DNA from: Bacillota bacterium
GTDB lineage: Bacteria; Bacillota; Clostridia; Lachnospirales; Lachnospiraceae
Reading direction: 5' to 3'
Length of the DNA stretch: 64,000 bases
Assembly (NCBI GenBank): GCA_023437365.1
Contig: JAEZGK010000096.1
Span: forward strand, 1 to 64,000
Position 1 is the first letter of the stretch; the number at the start of each line of letters is the position of its first letter. The notes under the pieces were generated by a model. It saw only the letters and a list, made by a program, of their open reading frames with translations. It made no database searches and had not been told where the DNA came from. Both the position numbers and the translations under genes were made by a program. Of the stretch, positions 52,831 through 61,018 are shown in pieces.

Positions 52831-53118
52831 ATGAATCAATATGAATTAGCCTTAGTTGTAAACGCAAAAATCGAGGATGACGCCAGATTAGCTGCATTAG
52901 AAGCTGCGAAGGATCTTGTGACAAGATTCGGCGGTAACATTACTAATGTAGAAGACTGGGGAAAGAAGAGATTAGCTTATGAAATTCAGAAAATGAAGGA
53001 AGGCTACTACTATTTCATCCAATTCGAAGCTGATTCTACAGTTCCGAACGAAATCGAGCAGAGAATTCGTATTATGGAAAATGTAATCAGATATTTGTGC
53101 ATCAGAAAAGATGCTTAA
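52831..53118 (+). CDS. rpsF: 30S ribosomal protein S6
   Basis: The 95-residue protein matches S6: MNQYELALVVNAKIEDDARL, FGGNITNVEDWGKKRLAYEI, and GYYYFIQFEAD. S6 binds S18 on the 30S platform. AGAAGGAGGTG precedes the start. First gene of the conserved rpsF-ssb-rpsR operon. Confidence 0.97.
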   Translation: MNQYELALVVNAKIEDDARLAALEAAKDLVTRFGGNITNVEDWGKKRLAYEIQKMKEGYYYFIQFEADSTVPNEIEQRIRIMENVIRYLCIRKDA

Positions 53119-53229
53119 TTAATACTTTCTCAACGCTGCAAGACTTACCGCTTGAAAATGATAGCGCGTTGTGTAGAGCTCAAATTTGCGTTCTACCCTT
53201 AAGGCGAACGAAAGGGAGGTATTTAACTT

Positions 53230-53682
53230 ATGAATAAAGCTATATTAATCGGCCGTCTGACCAGAGATCCCGAGGTGAGATATTCCCAGGGAGAGAATTC
53301 AACAGCAATCGCGAGATTTACCTTAGCAGTAGACCGTAGGTTCCAAAGAAACGGCGAGACGCAGACTGCGGACTTCATCGGCTGTGTTGCCTTCGGCAAG
53401 CAGGCAGAGTTCGTGGAGCGTTATTTCAAGCAAGGTATGAAGATGGTACTTGCAGGAAGAATTCAGACAGGCAGCTATACGAATAAGGACGGTCAGAAGG
53501 TTTACACGACCGACATCGTAGCAGAGGATATAGAATTTGCTGAAAGCAAGGGCAACAATGGAGACTCAGGTTTCCAACAGGGTGGTTCTCATAAGGAATT
53601 CAAACCGGAGCCCAGCTCAGCAATGGGGGATGGATTTATGAACATCCCGGACGGTATTGACGAAGAATTACCATTCAACTAA
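53230..53682 (+). CDS. ssb: Single-stranded DNA-binding protein
   Basis: The 150-residue protein has an OB fold at 1-105 (MNKAILIGRLTRDPEVRYSQ, ARFTLAVDRRF, ADFIGCVAFGKQAEFVERYF), a glycine- and glutamine-rich linker and the acidic C-terminal tip EELPFN, which recruits replication and repair proteins. Position between rpsF and rpsR is the classic arrangement. GGGAGG precedes the start. Confidence 0.97.
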   Translation: MNKAILIGRLTRDPEVRYSQGENSTAIARFTLAVDRRFQRNGETQTADFIGCVAFGKQAEFVERYFKQGMKMVLAGRIQTGSYTNKDGQKVYTTDIVAEDIEFAESKGNNGDSGFQQGGSHKEFKPEPSSAMGDGFMNIPDGIDEELPFN

Positions 53683-53763
53683 AATTTAAATTAATGCATT
53701 ATCATAAACAAGAGAATTAATCACTAATTCCCTTGGCAAATATTCGGATAAGGAGGTCAAGAC

Positions 53764-54039
53764 ATGGCATTTAGAAGAAATAATGAAGATAAAGGCGATT
53801 CTCCGATGAAGAGAAAGTCCTTCGGACGTAGAAGAAAGAAGGTTTGCGTATTCTGTGCTGATAAGAATCACACAGGAATTGATTATAAGGACGTGAACAA
53901 GTTAAAGAGATATGTATCTGAGAGAGGTAAGATTCTTCCCAGAAGAATTACCGGTAACTGCGCAAAGCATCAGAGAGCTTTAACAGTAGCTGTGAAGAGA
54001 GCAAGACATATCGCATTAATGCCTTACACAATGGATTAA
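53764..54039 (+). CDS. rpsR: 30S ribosomal protein S18
   Basis: The 91-residue protein shows S18 features: VCVFCADKNHTGIDYKDVNK with a CxxC-type start, and the core LKRYVSERGKILPRRITGN followed by CAKHQRALTVAVKRARHIAL. The last codons (MPYTMD, stop) fall inside a 57-bp tandem repeat that continues beyond the gene. AAGGAGG precedes ATG 53764. Confidence 0.97.
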   Translation: MAFRRNNEDKGDSPMKRKSFGRRRKKVCVFCADKNHTGIDYKDVNKLKRYVSERGKILPRRITGNCAKHQRALTVAVKRARHIALMPYTMD

Positions 54040-54155
54040 ATATCATGATCGATATGTCTTCGACATATCGCTCTTATGCCTTACACAATGGATTAAATAT
54101 CATGAGCGATATGTCTTCGACATATCGCTCTTATGCTTTACACAATGGATTAAAT
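54019..54155 (+). repeat. 57-bp tandem repeat at rpsR 3' end, 2.4 units
   Basis: Units 54019-54075, 54076-54132 and a partial 54133-54155 each begin with ATGCCTTACACAATGGATTA, the last codons and stop of rpsR. Units 1 and 2 carry a hairpin GAGCGATATGTC ttc GACATATCGCTC (perfect in unit 2, one mismatch in unit 1). A hairpin insertion followed by tandem duplication is the simplest history. Confidence 0.9.
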
Positions 54156-54166
54156 CAATGAATAAT

Positions 54167-54212
54167 AAAAAGTGCTGTTACATAACAATAAGTTGTGTAA
54201 CAGCACTTTTAT
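54167..54212. terminator. Bidirectional terminator between rpsR and MCP
   Basis: AAAAGTGCTGTTACA pairs perfectly with TGTAACAGCACTTTT around ~14 bases, between convergent genes. Confidence 0.92.
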
Positions 54213-54220
54213 TATCATTA

Positions 54221-55756
54221 TTATTTAAGCATATCTTCAAGATCGACAACCATATTATTTAGGATATCAACTTGATGTACCATTTCCAATATTTCGGCTG
54301 TATTGCTTTGAACCATATTTGCGATATCATTAAATTCCTGATTTTCTACAACGATACTCTTATAAATATCCTCATTAATATTTACCGTATGTTTTATTAT
54401 ATTCTGATGCTTTTTCTGAACTGTATCCGCATCTTTTATTGTCATAGTAGACTTTTTCAACAAATCTATCATGTTCTTAATTCCGGAAACTGTATTCATT
54501 ATGACTTTATGCTGTTCGACCAGTTGAGTGGAATTATCATTCATAAATTTAACAACATCCAGCGCTCCTTCTTGAATTTTTTCAACAGCGTCATTTACAG
54601 TATCTAAAGAAGATTTTGTATTATTTGCGAGCTTACCTACCTCCTGTGCAACAACACTGAAACCTTTGCCTGCTTCACCTGCTCTGGCAGCTTCGATGGA
54701 TGCATTTAAAGCGAGTAAATTAGTTGAAGAAGCAATTGAACTGATAATATCTAATGTTTCTCCAATTTTACTGACATCTCTTAATAATTTATCGGTAACA
54801 TCCTTAGTATCTTTTGTTGAATTTTCGACTCTCTCACTAATATTTAAGAGATTAATTAATGCAACCTCATTAGATGCAGAAATGTCAATTAGATTACTGG
54901 AAATATTATCTACTTCTTGCATTTTGGAAGCCATATTTTGGCTGCTTTGCTCTAGCTCACTCAAATTTTCTTTGCTTTGTGAGGTTTTCTCTAGTATAAC
55001 ATTACTACTTGTCAATAAATTCTCACTGATTGCAGAAAGTTCTTCTGTTGATGCGCTTTCTGTTTGAAAGGACGCAAGTAATGCATTACTTGCATCACGT
55101 AGCTCTTCTGATAAACCAGTAACCTTGTCCAAAACATTTTGAACTCTATTATTATTCCGTTCCAGCTCATCCTTTTTTGCATTTACCAGATAACGCTGAG
55201 ATAAATACGTTAATAATAGGATTGATGCCATCGATAGTGTAAGACATATCACGCGTAAAACCATCTCCGGGAAAAACAGTTCATCTTTCGTCGGTAGCAA
55301 GGTATCTCCTTGAATGATCCAGGATATTATGATCGATGCAGTAACACCGCCGATTGCAATTCCTACCATTTTTAGGTCAAAATAAAGAGCTGCAAAAAAT
55401 AAAAAGAAAAAAGCATATCCCCAAAATTCTCTGGAAGGTATCATATATGAAATATAGTTCCATTGTACAATGATGATAAATATAAAATAAATCTTACCAT
55501 ACTTAAGTATATCAGGACGCAATTTGCCATCTTTATAACCTATCTTGATAAAAGTAAAGCCTATTACCAAATAAATAGCATCCATGATCAAAAAGATAAT
55601 GAGTGCAGGCCAGGGTACTGTGGGATAATGTCCTAAAGCCTTGAGTAATGCAAAGCATATTGATGCGGCTAAGCATCCACCAGTCATTGCCAGCATAGTA
55701 ATCGTAAATACCTTTTCATAATACTCTTCAATTACGGTAGAAGTACTCATTTTCAT
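54221..55756 (-). CDS. Methyl-accepting chemotaxis protein with multi-TM N terminus
   Basis: The 511-residue protein has about six TM helices in residues 20-185 (for example PALIIFLIMDAIYLVIGFTF and GYAFFFLFFAALYFDL) instead of a periplasmic ligand domain. No HAMP is apparent. A cytoplasmic MCP signalling domain follows, with tip SSIASSTNLLALNASIEAAR and GKGFSVVAQEVGKLA. The membrane domain itself may sense lipid, energy state or a hydrophobic ligand. ATG 55756 follows GGGAGGC. Monocistronic. Confidence 0.9.
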   Translation of the reverse strand: MKMSTSTVIEEYYEKVFTITMLAMTGGCLAASICFALLKALGHYPTVPWPALIIFLIMDAIYLVIGFTFIKIGYKDGKLRPDILKYGKIYFIFIIIVQWNYISYMIPSREFWGYAFFFLFFAALYFDLKMVGIAIGGVTASIIISWIIQGDTLLPTKDELFFPEMVLRVICLTLSMASILLLTYLSQRYLVNAKKDELERNNNRVQNVLDKVTGLSEELRDASNALLASFQTESASTEELSAISENLLTSSNVILEKTSQSKENLSELEQSSQNMASKMQEVDNISSNLIDISASNEVALINLLNISERVENSTKDTKDVTDKLLRDVSKIGETLDIISSIASSTNLLALNASIEAARAGEAGKGFSVVAQEVGKLANNTKSSLDTVNDAVEKIQEGALDVVKFMNDNSTQLVEQHKVIMNTVSGIKNMIDLLKKSTMTIKDADTVQKKHQNIIKHTVNINEDIYKSIVVENQEFNDIANMVQSNTAEILEMVHQVDILNNMVVDLEDMLK

Positions 55757-56067
55757 AATAATGCCTCCCATGATAGTAATATAATGTGTATAACGGGTAT
55801 GGTATAGCCGACTAACTTGTTTTTATAGTAGTAATCATGACTAATTATAGCACTTTATGAAACAATATTCAAGAAAATTGAAATATTATGACCTCTGATG
55901 ACCTCTGATCTCTGAAAAGCCTTCTGTGATTGACCACAAACATGACATAGACATTGTAGCCTACTCACTTTACAACCGATGTCATATTGTGTAGAATAAA
56001 CTCACTAAGTAATTTTTCTTAGACCCTGCATGATTGATTTATGTAATACTAAAAATAAATAGTTAAA

Positions 56068-56143
56068 ATCCGGGAAAACTAATAGGAAAGCCGTTACATG
56101 ACAAGAGGTTATGTGGCGGCTTTTTGAACGTGATTTCCCGGAT
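56068..56143 (+). other. Nested double stem upstream of APH-like gene
   Basis: The outer arms ATCCGGGAAA (56068-56077) and TTTCCCGGAT (56134-56143) are a perfect 10 bp. Inside, AAAGCCG (56087-56093) pairs with CGGCTTT (56117-56123), continued by ACAT/ATGT. The inner stem followed by TTTTT looks like a terminator. The remaining part of the 523-base gap 55757-56279 holds the MCP promoter side and nothing else recognised. Confidence 0.6.
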
Positions 56144-56279
56144 ATTAGCGGGTAAGGAAGCAGTGCCTGATGATAGACAAATAAATAATGAAACAAAAGA
56201 TATATCATATATTCCATTGTATACAAATGGAAAATACATCATAATAATGGATATGTCAGAGTACGTAAAGGAGAACGTT

Positions 56280-57236
56280 ATGCCAGTTAGTATAACCAAG
56301 AACACGAAGGACGAGCATACAATATTAAGTATGTTTCATAAGGCATTTCCAGGTCAGGAAATTGAGAATATTGAGGAATTAACAGAGGGCTTTTTTAATA
56401 TTGCATATAATATTACGCGAACAGACGGATCAGAGGTTATTTTGAAAATAGCTCCGATGAGTGGCATGGCTGTAATGACGCATGAAATTAATATTATGTT
56501 CAGTGAAGTAGATTCCATGAAAATGGTGGCTAGGGAGACATCCGTCCCTGTAGCCGAGATTCTATATTATGATAACAGCCATACCATTTGTGATTCCGAT
56601 TATTTCTTTATGAAGAAGCTCAAGGGAAAGAGCTTCAACTCATGTATGGAGTCCATGACACAGGAGCAGAGGGAAAAAGTATTCTACCAGATGGGTGAAT
56701 ATACGGAACGACTAAATCGAATCAAAGGCAGCAGTTTTGGCTATTATGGGCAGCCAAACAGACAGGGAGAGAACTGGTTTGTTGTTTTTAAAAGTATGCT
56801 TCAGGATACTTATCAGGACGCAGAGAGAAAATCGATCCATATTCCTGTATCCATGGATCAATTATTGTCATTGCTTGACAGGGACAGAGAACTCTTTGAG
56901 CAGGTGAAGGAGCCCTGCTTCGTACACTGGGATATATGGGCAGGGAACGTGTTTATTCATGAGGATAAGATTACGGGAATTATTGATTTCGAAAGGTGCC
57001 TTTGGGCTGATGAGCTGATGGAGGTTGGCTTTCGAACCTGCTGGTATGAGAAATCATTTATCGAAGGGTATGGTTTCAACGAACTAAAGCCGGACCAATT
57101 AATGAGAGCAGAGTGGTATGATATTTATTTGTTTTTAATAAGCTGTCTGGAATGTGACTACCGACAGTATGATAATCGGGGATCCTATGAATTTGGTACG
57201 AGAATGCTGCTAGAGTGGGTTGAAAAGAAAAAATAG
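56280..57236 (+). CDS. Aminoglycoside phosphotransferase (APH)-family kinase
   Basis: The 318-residue protein has the APH/choline-kinase fold signs: GFFNIAYNITRTDGSEVILKI (nucleotide loop and lysine), the Brenner-type catalytic motif FVHWDIWAGNVFI with HxDxxxxN, and GIIDFERCLWAD with the Mg-binding Asp. Substrates of such genome-encoded APH relatives vary (aminoglycosides, sugars, amino alcohols), so resistance cannot be claimed. ATG 56280 is chosen because AAAGGAG lies six bases upstream; the frame is open from 56124. Confidence 0.83.
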   Translation: MPVSITKNTKDEHTILSMFHKAFPGQEIENIEELTEGFFNIAYNITRTDGSEVILKIAPMSGMAVMTHEINIMFSEVDSMKMVARETSVPVAEILYYDNSHTICDSDYFFMKKLKGKSFNSCMESMTQEQREKVFYQMGEYTERLNRIKGSSFGYYGQPNRQGENWFVVFKSMLQDTYQDAERKSIHIPVSMDQLLSLLDRDRELFEQVKEPCFVHWDIWAGNVFIHEDKITGIIDFERCLWADELMEVGFRTCWYEKSFIEGYGFNELKPDQLMRAEWYDIYLFLISCLECDYRQYDNRGSYEFGTRMLLEWVEKKK

Positions 57237-57352
57237 TAGATGGCATTTCAGTCACATGGTATCGGACTATGTAATAATATGCAAATACATAAGATATTAT
57301 TTATCCGGAAGGACGATTATGAAATCCATAAATGCAATTGACCGTAAACCAA

Positions 57353-57557
57353 GTCTGTTGCAAAACACTATGATAGCCAAAGTAAGGATACAGGTATCCC
57401 GTCATGCACTGTTTGCCGGACAGTTTGGTAATCTTGTTTGATCAGAGGCGAACATTTATGTTCGATTATGACAAACAAGATCGGCAGGATGTCAAGGAAC
57501 CAGAGTAGGGATGCCTGTATCCTTACTCGTTACTATTTAAGGAGTTTTGCAACAGCC
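57353..57557. repeat. Palindromic element B (~205 bp, same arms as element A)
   Basis: Arms 57353-57400 and 57508-57557 begin CTGTTGCAAAAC and end GTTTTGCAACAG. Inside they share AGTAAGGATACAGGTATCCC and its complement, the same block as in element A. The unrelated centre folds as ATCTTGTTTG/CAAACAAGAT (57431-57440/57472-57481) enclosing CGAACAT TT ATGTTCG, and a separate ACTGT/ACAGT stem. No transposase and no target duplication were seen. It lies just upstream of a c-di-GMP riboswitch. Confidence 0.8.
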
Positions 57558-57679
57558 ACTTTTGAATAAAAGTTAATGGGTTTTGAGAGCAGATTTTTAA
57601 CTAATAATAAAAATTATTGATATATTTTGTTGACAGTATAAAAATTAAGTGTTAATTTTAGAAGTGGGAAATAATTGTA

Positions 57680-57782
57680 AAAAAGCAAACTTGTTGAAAA
57701 ATAAGGACGCAAAGCTGTGAGTCTAAGGTATATCCTTTACTATGATAGTCAAGCTGCCGGATTAATCTGTATATAATCATGG
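57680..57782 (+). promoter_or_regulatory. c-di-GMP-I (GEMM-I) riboswitch
   Basis: The aptamer hallmarks occur in order: AGCAAAC (57684-57690), a TTGTT-GAAA-AATAA hairpin with the GAAA tetraloop, GGACGCAAAGC (57705-57715), GTCTAAGG, and the closing GTCAAGCTGCCGG (57748-57760). A terminator follows immediately. GEMM-I riboswitches bind cyclic di-GMP and often govern motility and chemotaxis genes; here the downstream gene is an MCP. The 5' P1 boundary is approximate. Confidence 0.87.
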
Positions 57783-57785
57783 GAG

Positions 57786-57811
57786 CTGTGGCTGATGCCA
57801 CAGTTTTTTTT
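57786..57811 (+). terminator. Riboswitch-associated terminator
   Basis: CTGTGGC TGAT GCCACAG is followed by eight Ts. Directly after the aptamer, it is the likely expression platform. Confidence 0.9.
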
Positions 57812-57930
57812 GTAATAGGAAATTGCGTCCTATTACATAAAACGCTCCGCTGAGGATGCGCACCTCGCGGCAAGGAAGTTATTGCTTCGCAATCCGCTCG
57901 GGCGCGAAAGTGTCAGCGGGCTGACACTTT
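57812..57930 (+). repeat. Hairpin cluster between riboswitch and MCP gene
   Basis: H1 GTAATAGGA/TCCTATTAC (57812-57836). H2 CCGC-t-GAGG/CCTC-GCGG (57847-57870). H3 ATTGC ttc GCAAT (57880-57893). H4 AAAGTGTCAG/CTGACACTTT (57907-57930). They add structure to the leader between the terminator and the MCP start. No known family is recognised. Confidence 0.7.
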
Positions 57931-58005
57931 GTTCTTTAATATCGACAATATCTGACAATATAGGATGATCGGGCTTGCAAATACACATTACGGGGGAGAG
58001 GTAAT

Positions 58006-59280
58006 ATGAAGTTAATGCACAGTATCAAGATTAGGGCAAAACTGACTATTATGGTTGTATTCATGATTGTAGCAATCATAATCGTAGGGCTTATCGGTTA
58101 TACCAATCAAGGACAGGAGTCAGGCACCTTGATTTTAACCGTTGTAATTGTGGTGTCGTTTATAGCGGTTTCCTTGGGAATTCTGATCTCCATGTCAATT
58201 ACACGATCCATCGCAGGTGTCGTAAGAATTATAGAGGATACCTCCAAACTTGATCTTAGACATGATGAAACTCATCAGGTATTTAAGGGATTTAAGGATG
58301 AGAGTGGAATGATGGCAAGAGCAGTAGGGGAGCTTAGAGCGACACTGCGCACAATTACAGGAAATCTTTCTACGATATCGGGCAGTCTGGCAGCCAGCTC
58401 GGAGGAATTGACAGCATCCGCAGTTGAGAGTACCAAAACCATCAATCAGGTAGTGAATTCGATCAATGAAATCGCTGTGGGTAACAATGCTCAGGCAGAA
58501 ACAATAGCAAAGGTAAGCGAAAATATCTTATCCATGGCTTCAAGAATTTATGATGTTGATAAAGCCACGGAGATCAATTCTGAAAATTCCAAGAGCTCTC
58601 TCCAGGTTATTGAGGAGGGACAGAGAGCAATTGATTTAACGATCAGTAAGATCAAAGAGAATATGGAGGTGTCCGATGCGGTGGAAGCATCAGTTACGGA
58701 GCTGAGCAGCCAGATGGATAAAGTCGTCAATATCATTGATGTCATCGGTGCTATATCTGAGCAGACAAATCTTCTATCACTCAATGCTTCCATTGAAGCC
58801 GCGAGAGCAGGAGAAGCAGGCAGAGGCTTTGCCGTGGTAGCAGCAGAAATCGGCAAGCTGTCCAAGAACACGGCAAATTCTGTGAATGAAATTACCGAGA
58901 TTATAACAAAAACCGTAGAAAAGAATAGGGAAACAGCAGCAAGTATTGCAAAGGCTAGAGAGCTTGCGCTTGAGCAGGAAAAGGCAATCCAAATTACAAA
59001 GGATGCCTTTCAGAGGATTAATGTTTCAGTAGATGATATTGCAATCTTATCAGAGGAAATCACAAATCAGATCAGACTGATTAATGCTTCAGCAGTCGAA
59101 ATCACAAATCAAACTCAGGATATGTCTGCCGTATCTCAGGAATCTGCGGCCAGCTCCGAGGAGATATCTGCCACCAATGAAGAGCAGCTGGCAGCCATAG
59201 AGATGATGGCTGCTTCGGCTAACGAGCTTTCCATCATGGCCGCAGAACTAAACGATGAGATTAATAAGTTCAAGTTTTAG
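58006..59280 (+). CDS. Methyl-accepting chemotaxis protein lacking an extracellular sensor domain
   Basis: The 424-residue protein has two TM helices (~14-32 and ~40-63) separated by only about eight residues (TNQGQESG), then HAMP and an MCP signalling domain with tip GAISEQTNLLSLNASIEAAR and GRGFAVVAAEIGKLS. There is thus no ligand-binding domain; input may come from the membrane, HAMP or a partner. GGGGGAGAGG precedes the start. Expression is probably controlled by the upstream c-di-GMP riboswitch. Confidence 0.9.
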   Translation: MKLMHSIKIRAKLTIMVVFMIVAIIIVGLIGYTNQGQESGTLILTVVIVVSFIAVSLGILISMSITRSIAGVVRIIEDTSKLDLRHDETHQVFKGFKDESGMMARAVGELRATLRTITGNLSTISGSLAASSEELTASAVESTKTINQVVNSINEIAVGNNAQAETIAKVSENILSMASRIYDVDKATEINSENSKSSLQVIEEGQRAIDLTISKIKENMEVSDAVEASVTELSSQMDKVVNIIDVIGAISEQTNLLSLNASIEAARAGEAGRGFAVVAAEIGKLSKNTANSVNEITEIITKTVEKNRETAASIAKARELALEQEKAIQITKDAFQRINVSVDDIAILSEEITNQIRLINASAVEITNQTQDMSAVSQESAASSEEISATNEEQLAAIEMMAASANELSIMAAELNDEINKFKF

Positions 59281-59370
59281 TTTATCGGTAGCAATTCATC
59301 CAGGAGCATAGCCGAAGAAGTTTCAATCACCAAAGCTTCGAGAAGTACCGATTCTTTCATACTCAGACTG

Positions 59371-59907
59371 CTATCCTATAGCTTGGTTTACCGGACGCCG
59401 TCTCTTGATCAGGTAGATAATGAATCCGGTGATCAGTACACATGGCCATAGACCTACCAAAATAAGCTTGGTTTTGGTCACTATAGAGGAAAAGCTGACC
59501 AGGGCATGCAGTCTTTGGGGATATTCCTGCAGGATATAATGTAGAGCGGTATTTTCAATCAGATCAAGCAGCATTCTTGTCACAGGTAATAAAAACAGAG
59601 TTCTTTGCAACAGCTTTGACCTTGACCACTGGAAAGCGTAGGACTGAAGCAAGAGCTGCAAGATGCAATAAATGACGGTAAATAGACTGTCACCGATCAA
59701 ATATTTTTTATAAACATCTAGGCCTGCAGCCTCCATCTGATCAAGCACCTGATAGACAGTATCCGTGTGATAGGATTTCATATCAAAGGTGCCGTAACTA
59801 TGGTTGTATGTTGCAACCGCTGCACTGCTCCAGGGACCACGCTCTATAAATATCAGGATAAAGACGAATAGCACAAATACTACTGCGGTCAAATTTCTGC
59901 GTTTCAT
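59371..59907 (-). CDS. Hypothetical membrane protein, third gene of TetR-RnfC-like operon
   Basis: The 178-residue protein has about four hydrophobic segments: AVVFVLFVFILIFIE near the N terminus, then DSLFTVIYCILQLLLQSYAF, RTLFLLPVTRMLLDLIE and LILVGLWPCVLITGFIIYLI. It has a ~50-residue extracytoplasmic loop after TM1 and a basic C terminus. No family is recognised. ATG 59907 follows GGGGAGG inside the end of the RnfC-like gene and starts one base after its stop, so it belongs to that operon. Confidence 0.75.
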   Translation of the reverse strand: MKRRNLTAVVFVLFVFILIFIERGPWSSAAVATYNHSYGTFDMKSYHTDTVYQVLDQMEAAGLDVYKKYLIGDSLFTVIYCILQLLLQSYAFQWSRSKLLQRTLFLLPVTRMLLDLIENTALHYILQEYPQRLHALVSFSSIVTKTKLILVGLWPCVLITGFIIYLIKRRRPVNQAIG

Positions 59908-59908
59908 A

Positions 59909-61018
59909 TCAAGCCTCCCCAGCAGCTGCAACAATTTCCATTATGTTTTTACCTGCAGCACAGTGATAGGTACAGCTGCCACAGCGTATACAGTGCTCCG
60001 GATGGAAATCCTTATAATTGTGGTTACTCTTTTCGTGTTGTTGAACGATTTTATTCACCTTTATATGCATGGGGCAATTTTTGGAGCAGGCACCGCATTT
60101 TTTACACTTTGCTGTCTGATCATAAACAGCCGCATTTCCATAGGCGATAAAGTTGGTTTTTACGGTTACCTTCTCTCCCGAAGCTATTTCTTTTGCGGAC
60201 AGAATACCGCCGCCTGCATACATAGGCTGATCGTTGTGTTTCTTAAGGATTTTGTCAATAAGCTCTGTCATGGAGCTACCGAGGTTAACGCGGGCAACCA
60301 CCGCCTCCCCGGTAGCCAAATCGGCAACAGTGACCAATCTTGAAGCAGCAGGACGATTTAAGTTTACTGCTTCATAGATTGCATAGAGGGTCTGAAGGTT
60401 TATTACCAGGATACCTTTTTCTGCAGGAATATCCTTAGGTGTAAGAGAAATACCCAGTAGCTGCTCAGCCAGGAGCTTCTCCGCGCCCATAGGATAGCGG
60501 TCGGGGACAATGGCAAGCTCATAGCCCTTAGCAGGCATTGTTGGAGCATCCTTGACCGCAAGGAAGATTTTCTTAAAAGGGACAGCTCCGGCCAGCAATC
60601 TGATCGCTGCTTCCAGCTCCGGAAGTCGATTTTTAATCAGCCAAGCGTCATGCAGCAGACCAGGATCACACTCGACCCCGTTAATAATAAGGTATTTCTC
60701 ACTGATACCGGAATCTATTACTGTCTGAAGCTTTCTGTCTGCAGGAAAGCCGGCACCACCCAGACCGCTGATCTTCATGGAGCGTACTGTATCCAGCAAT
60801 TGCTCCGCGGTAACCTTAGGAACTTGATTTATTGCTTTAATCTGATCGCTAAAATCAAAAAAGTTATCCCGGTCGCGAAGGCGGACAACCTTACTTATGC
60901 GAGCCTTCGGAAAACGTCCTTTGATTCCGCGATGACTTTTATGGTATTCTTTCTGTATAGTCTTTAAGTTTCTGTTTTTTTTGATAGATTTTTTCGTAAT
61001 TAACGGATATTCGTTCAT
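59909..61018 (-). CDS. RnfC-like Fe-S electron-transfer protein
   Basis: The 369-residue protein resembles RnfC/NuoF: GLGGAGFPADRKL (NAD/FMN-type loop), INGVECDPGLLHDAWLI, then an SLBB-like part, and a C-terminal 2[4Fe-4S] ferredoxin domain with CKKCGACSKNCP and CIRCGSCTYHCAAG. Genuine RnfC is part of a six-subunit ion pump; no other rnf gene is present and the N terminus is shorter. It more likely works as a stand-alone NADH/ferredoxin module with the membrane protein encoded next. It overlaps tetR by 4 bases (ATGA). Confidence 0.87.
   Translation of the reverse strand: MNEYPLITKKSIKKNRNLKTIQKEYHKSHRGIKGRFPKARISKVVRLRDRDNFFDFSDQIKAINQVPKVTAEQLLDTVRSMKISGLGGAGFPADRKLQTVIDSGISEKYLIINGVECDPGLLHDAWLIKNRLPELEAAIRLLAGAVPFKKIFLAVKDAPTMPAKGYELAIVPDRYPMGAEKLLAEQLLGISLTPKDIPAEKGILVINLQTLYAIYEAVNLNRPAASRLVTVADLATGEAVVARVNLGSSMTELIDKILKKHNDQPMYAGGGILSAKEIASGEKVTVKTNFIAYGNAAVYDQTAKCKKCGACSKNCPMHIKVNKIVQQHEKSNHNYKDFHPEHCIRCGSCTYHCAAGKNIMEIVAAAGEA

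Noticed and set aside
54221..55756. Long plus-strand frames within the MCP at 54.2-55.8 kb
   Set aside because: They are antisense shadows of the MCP signalling domain.
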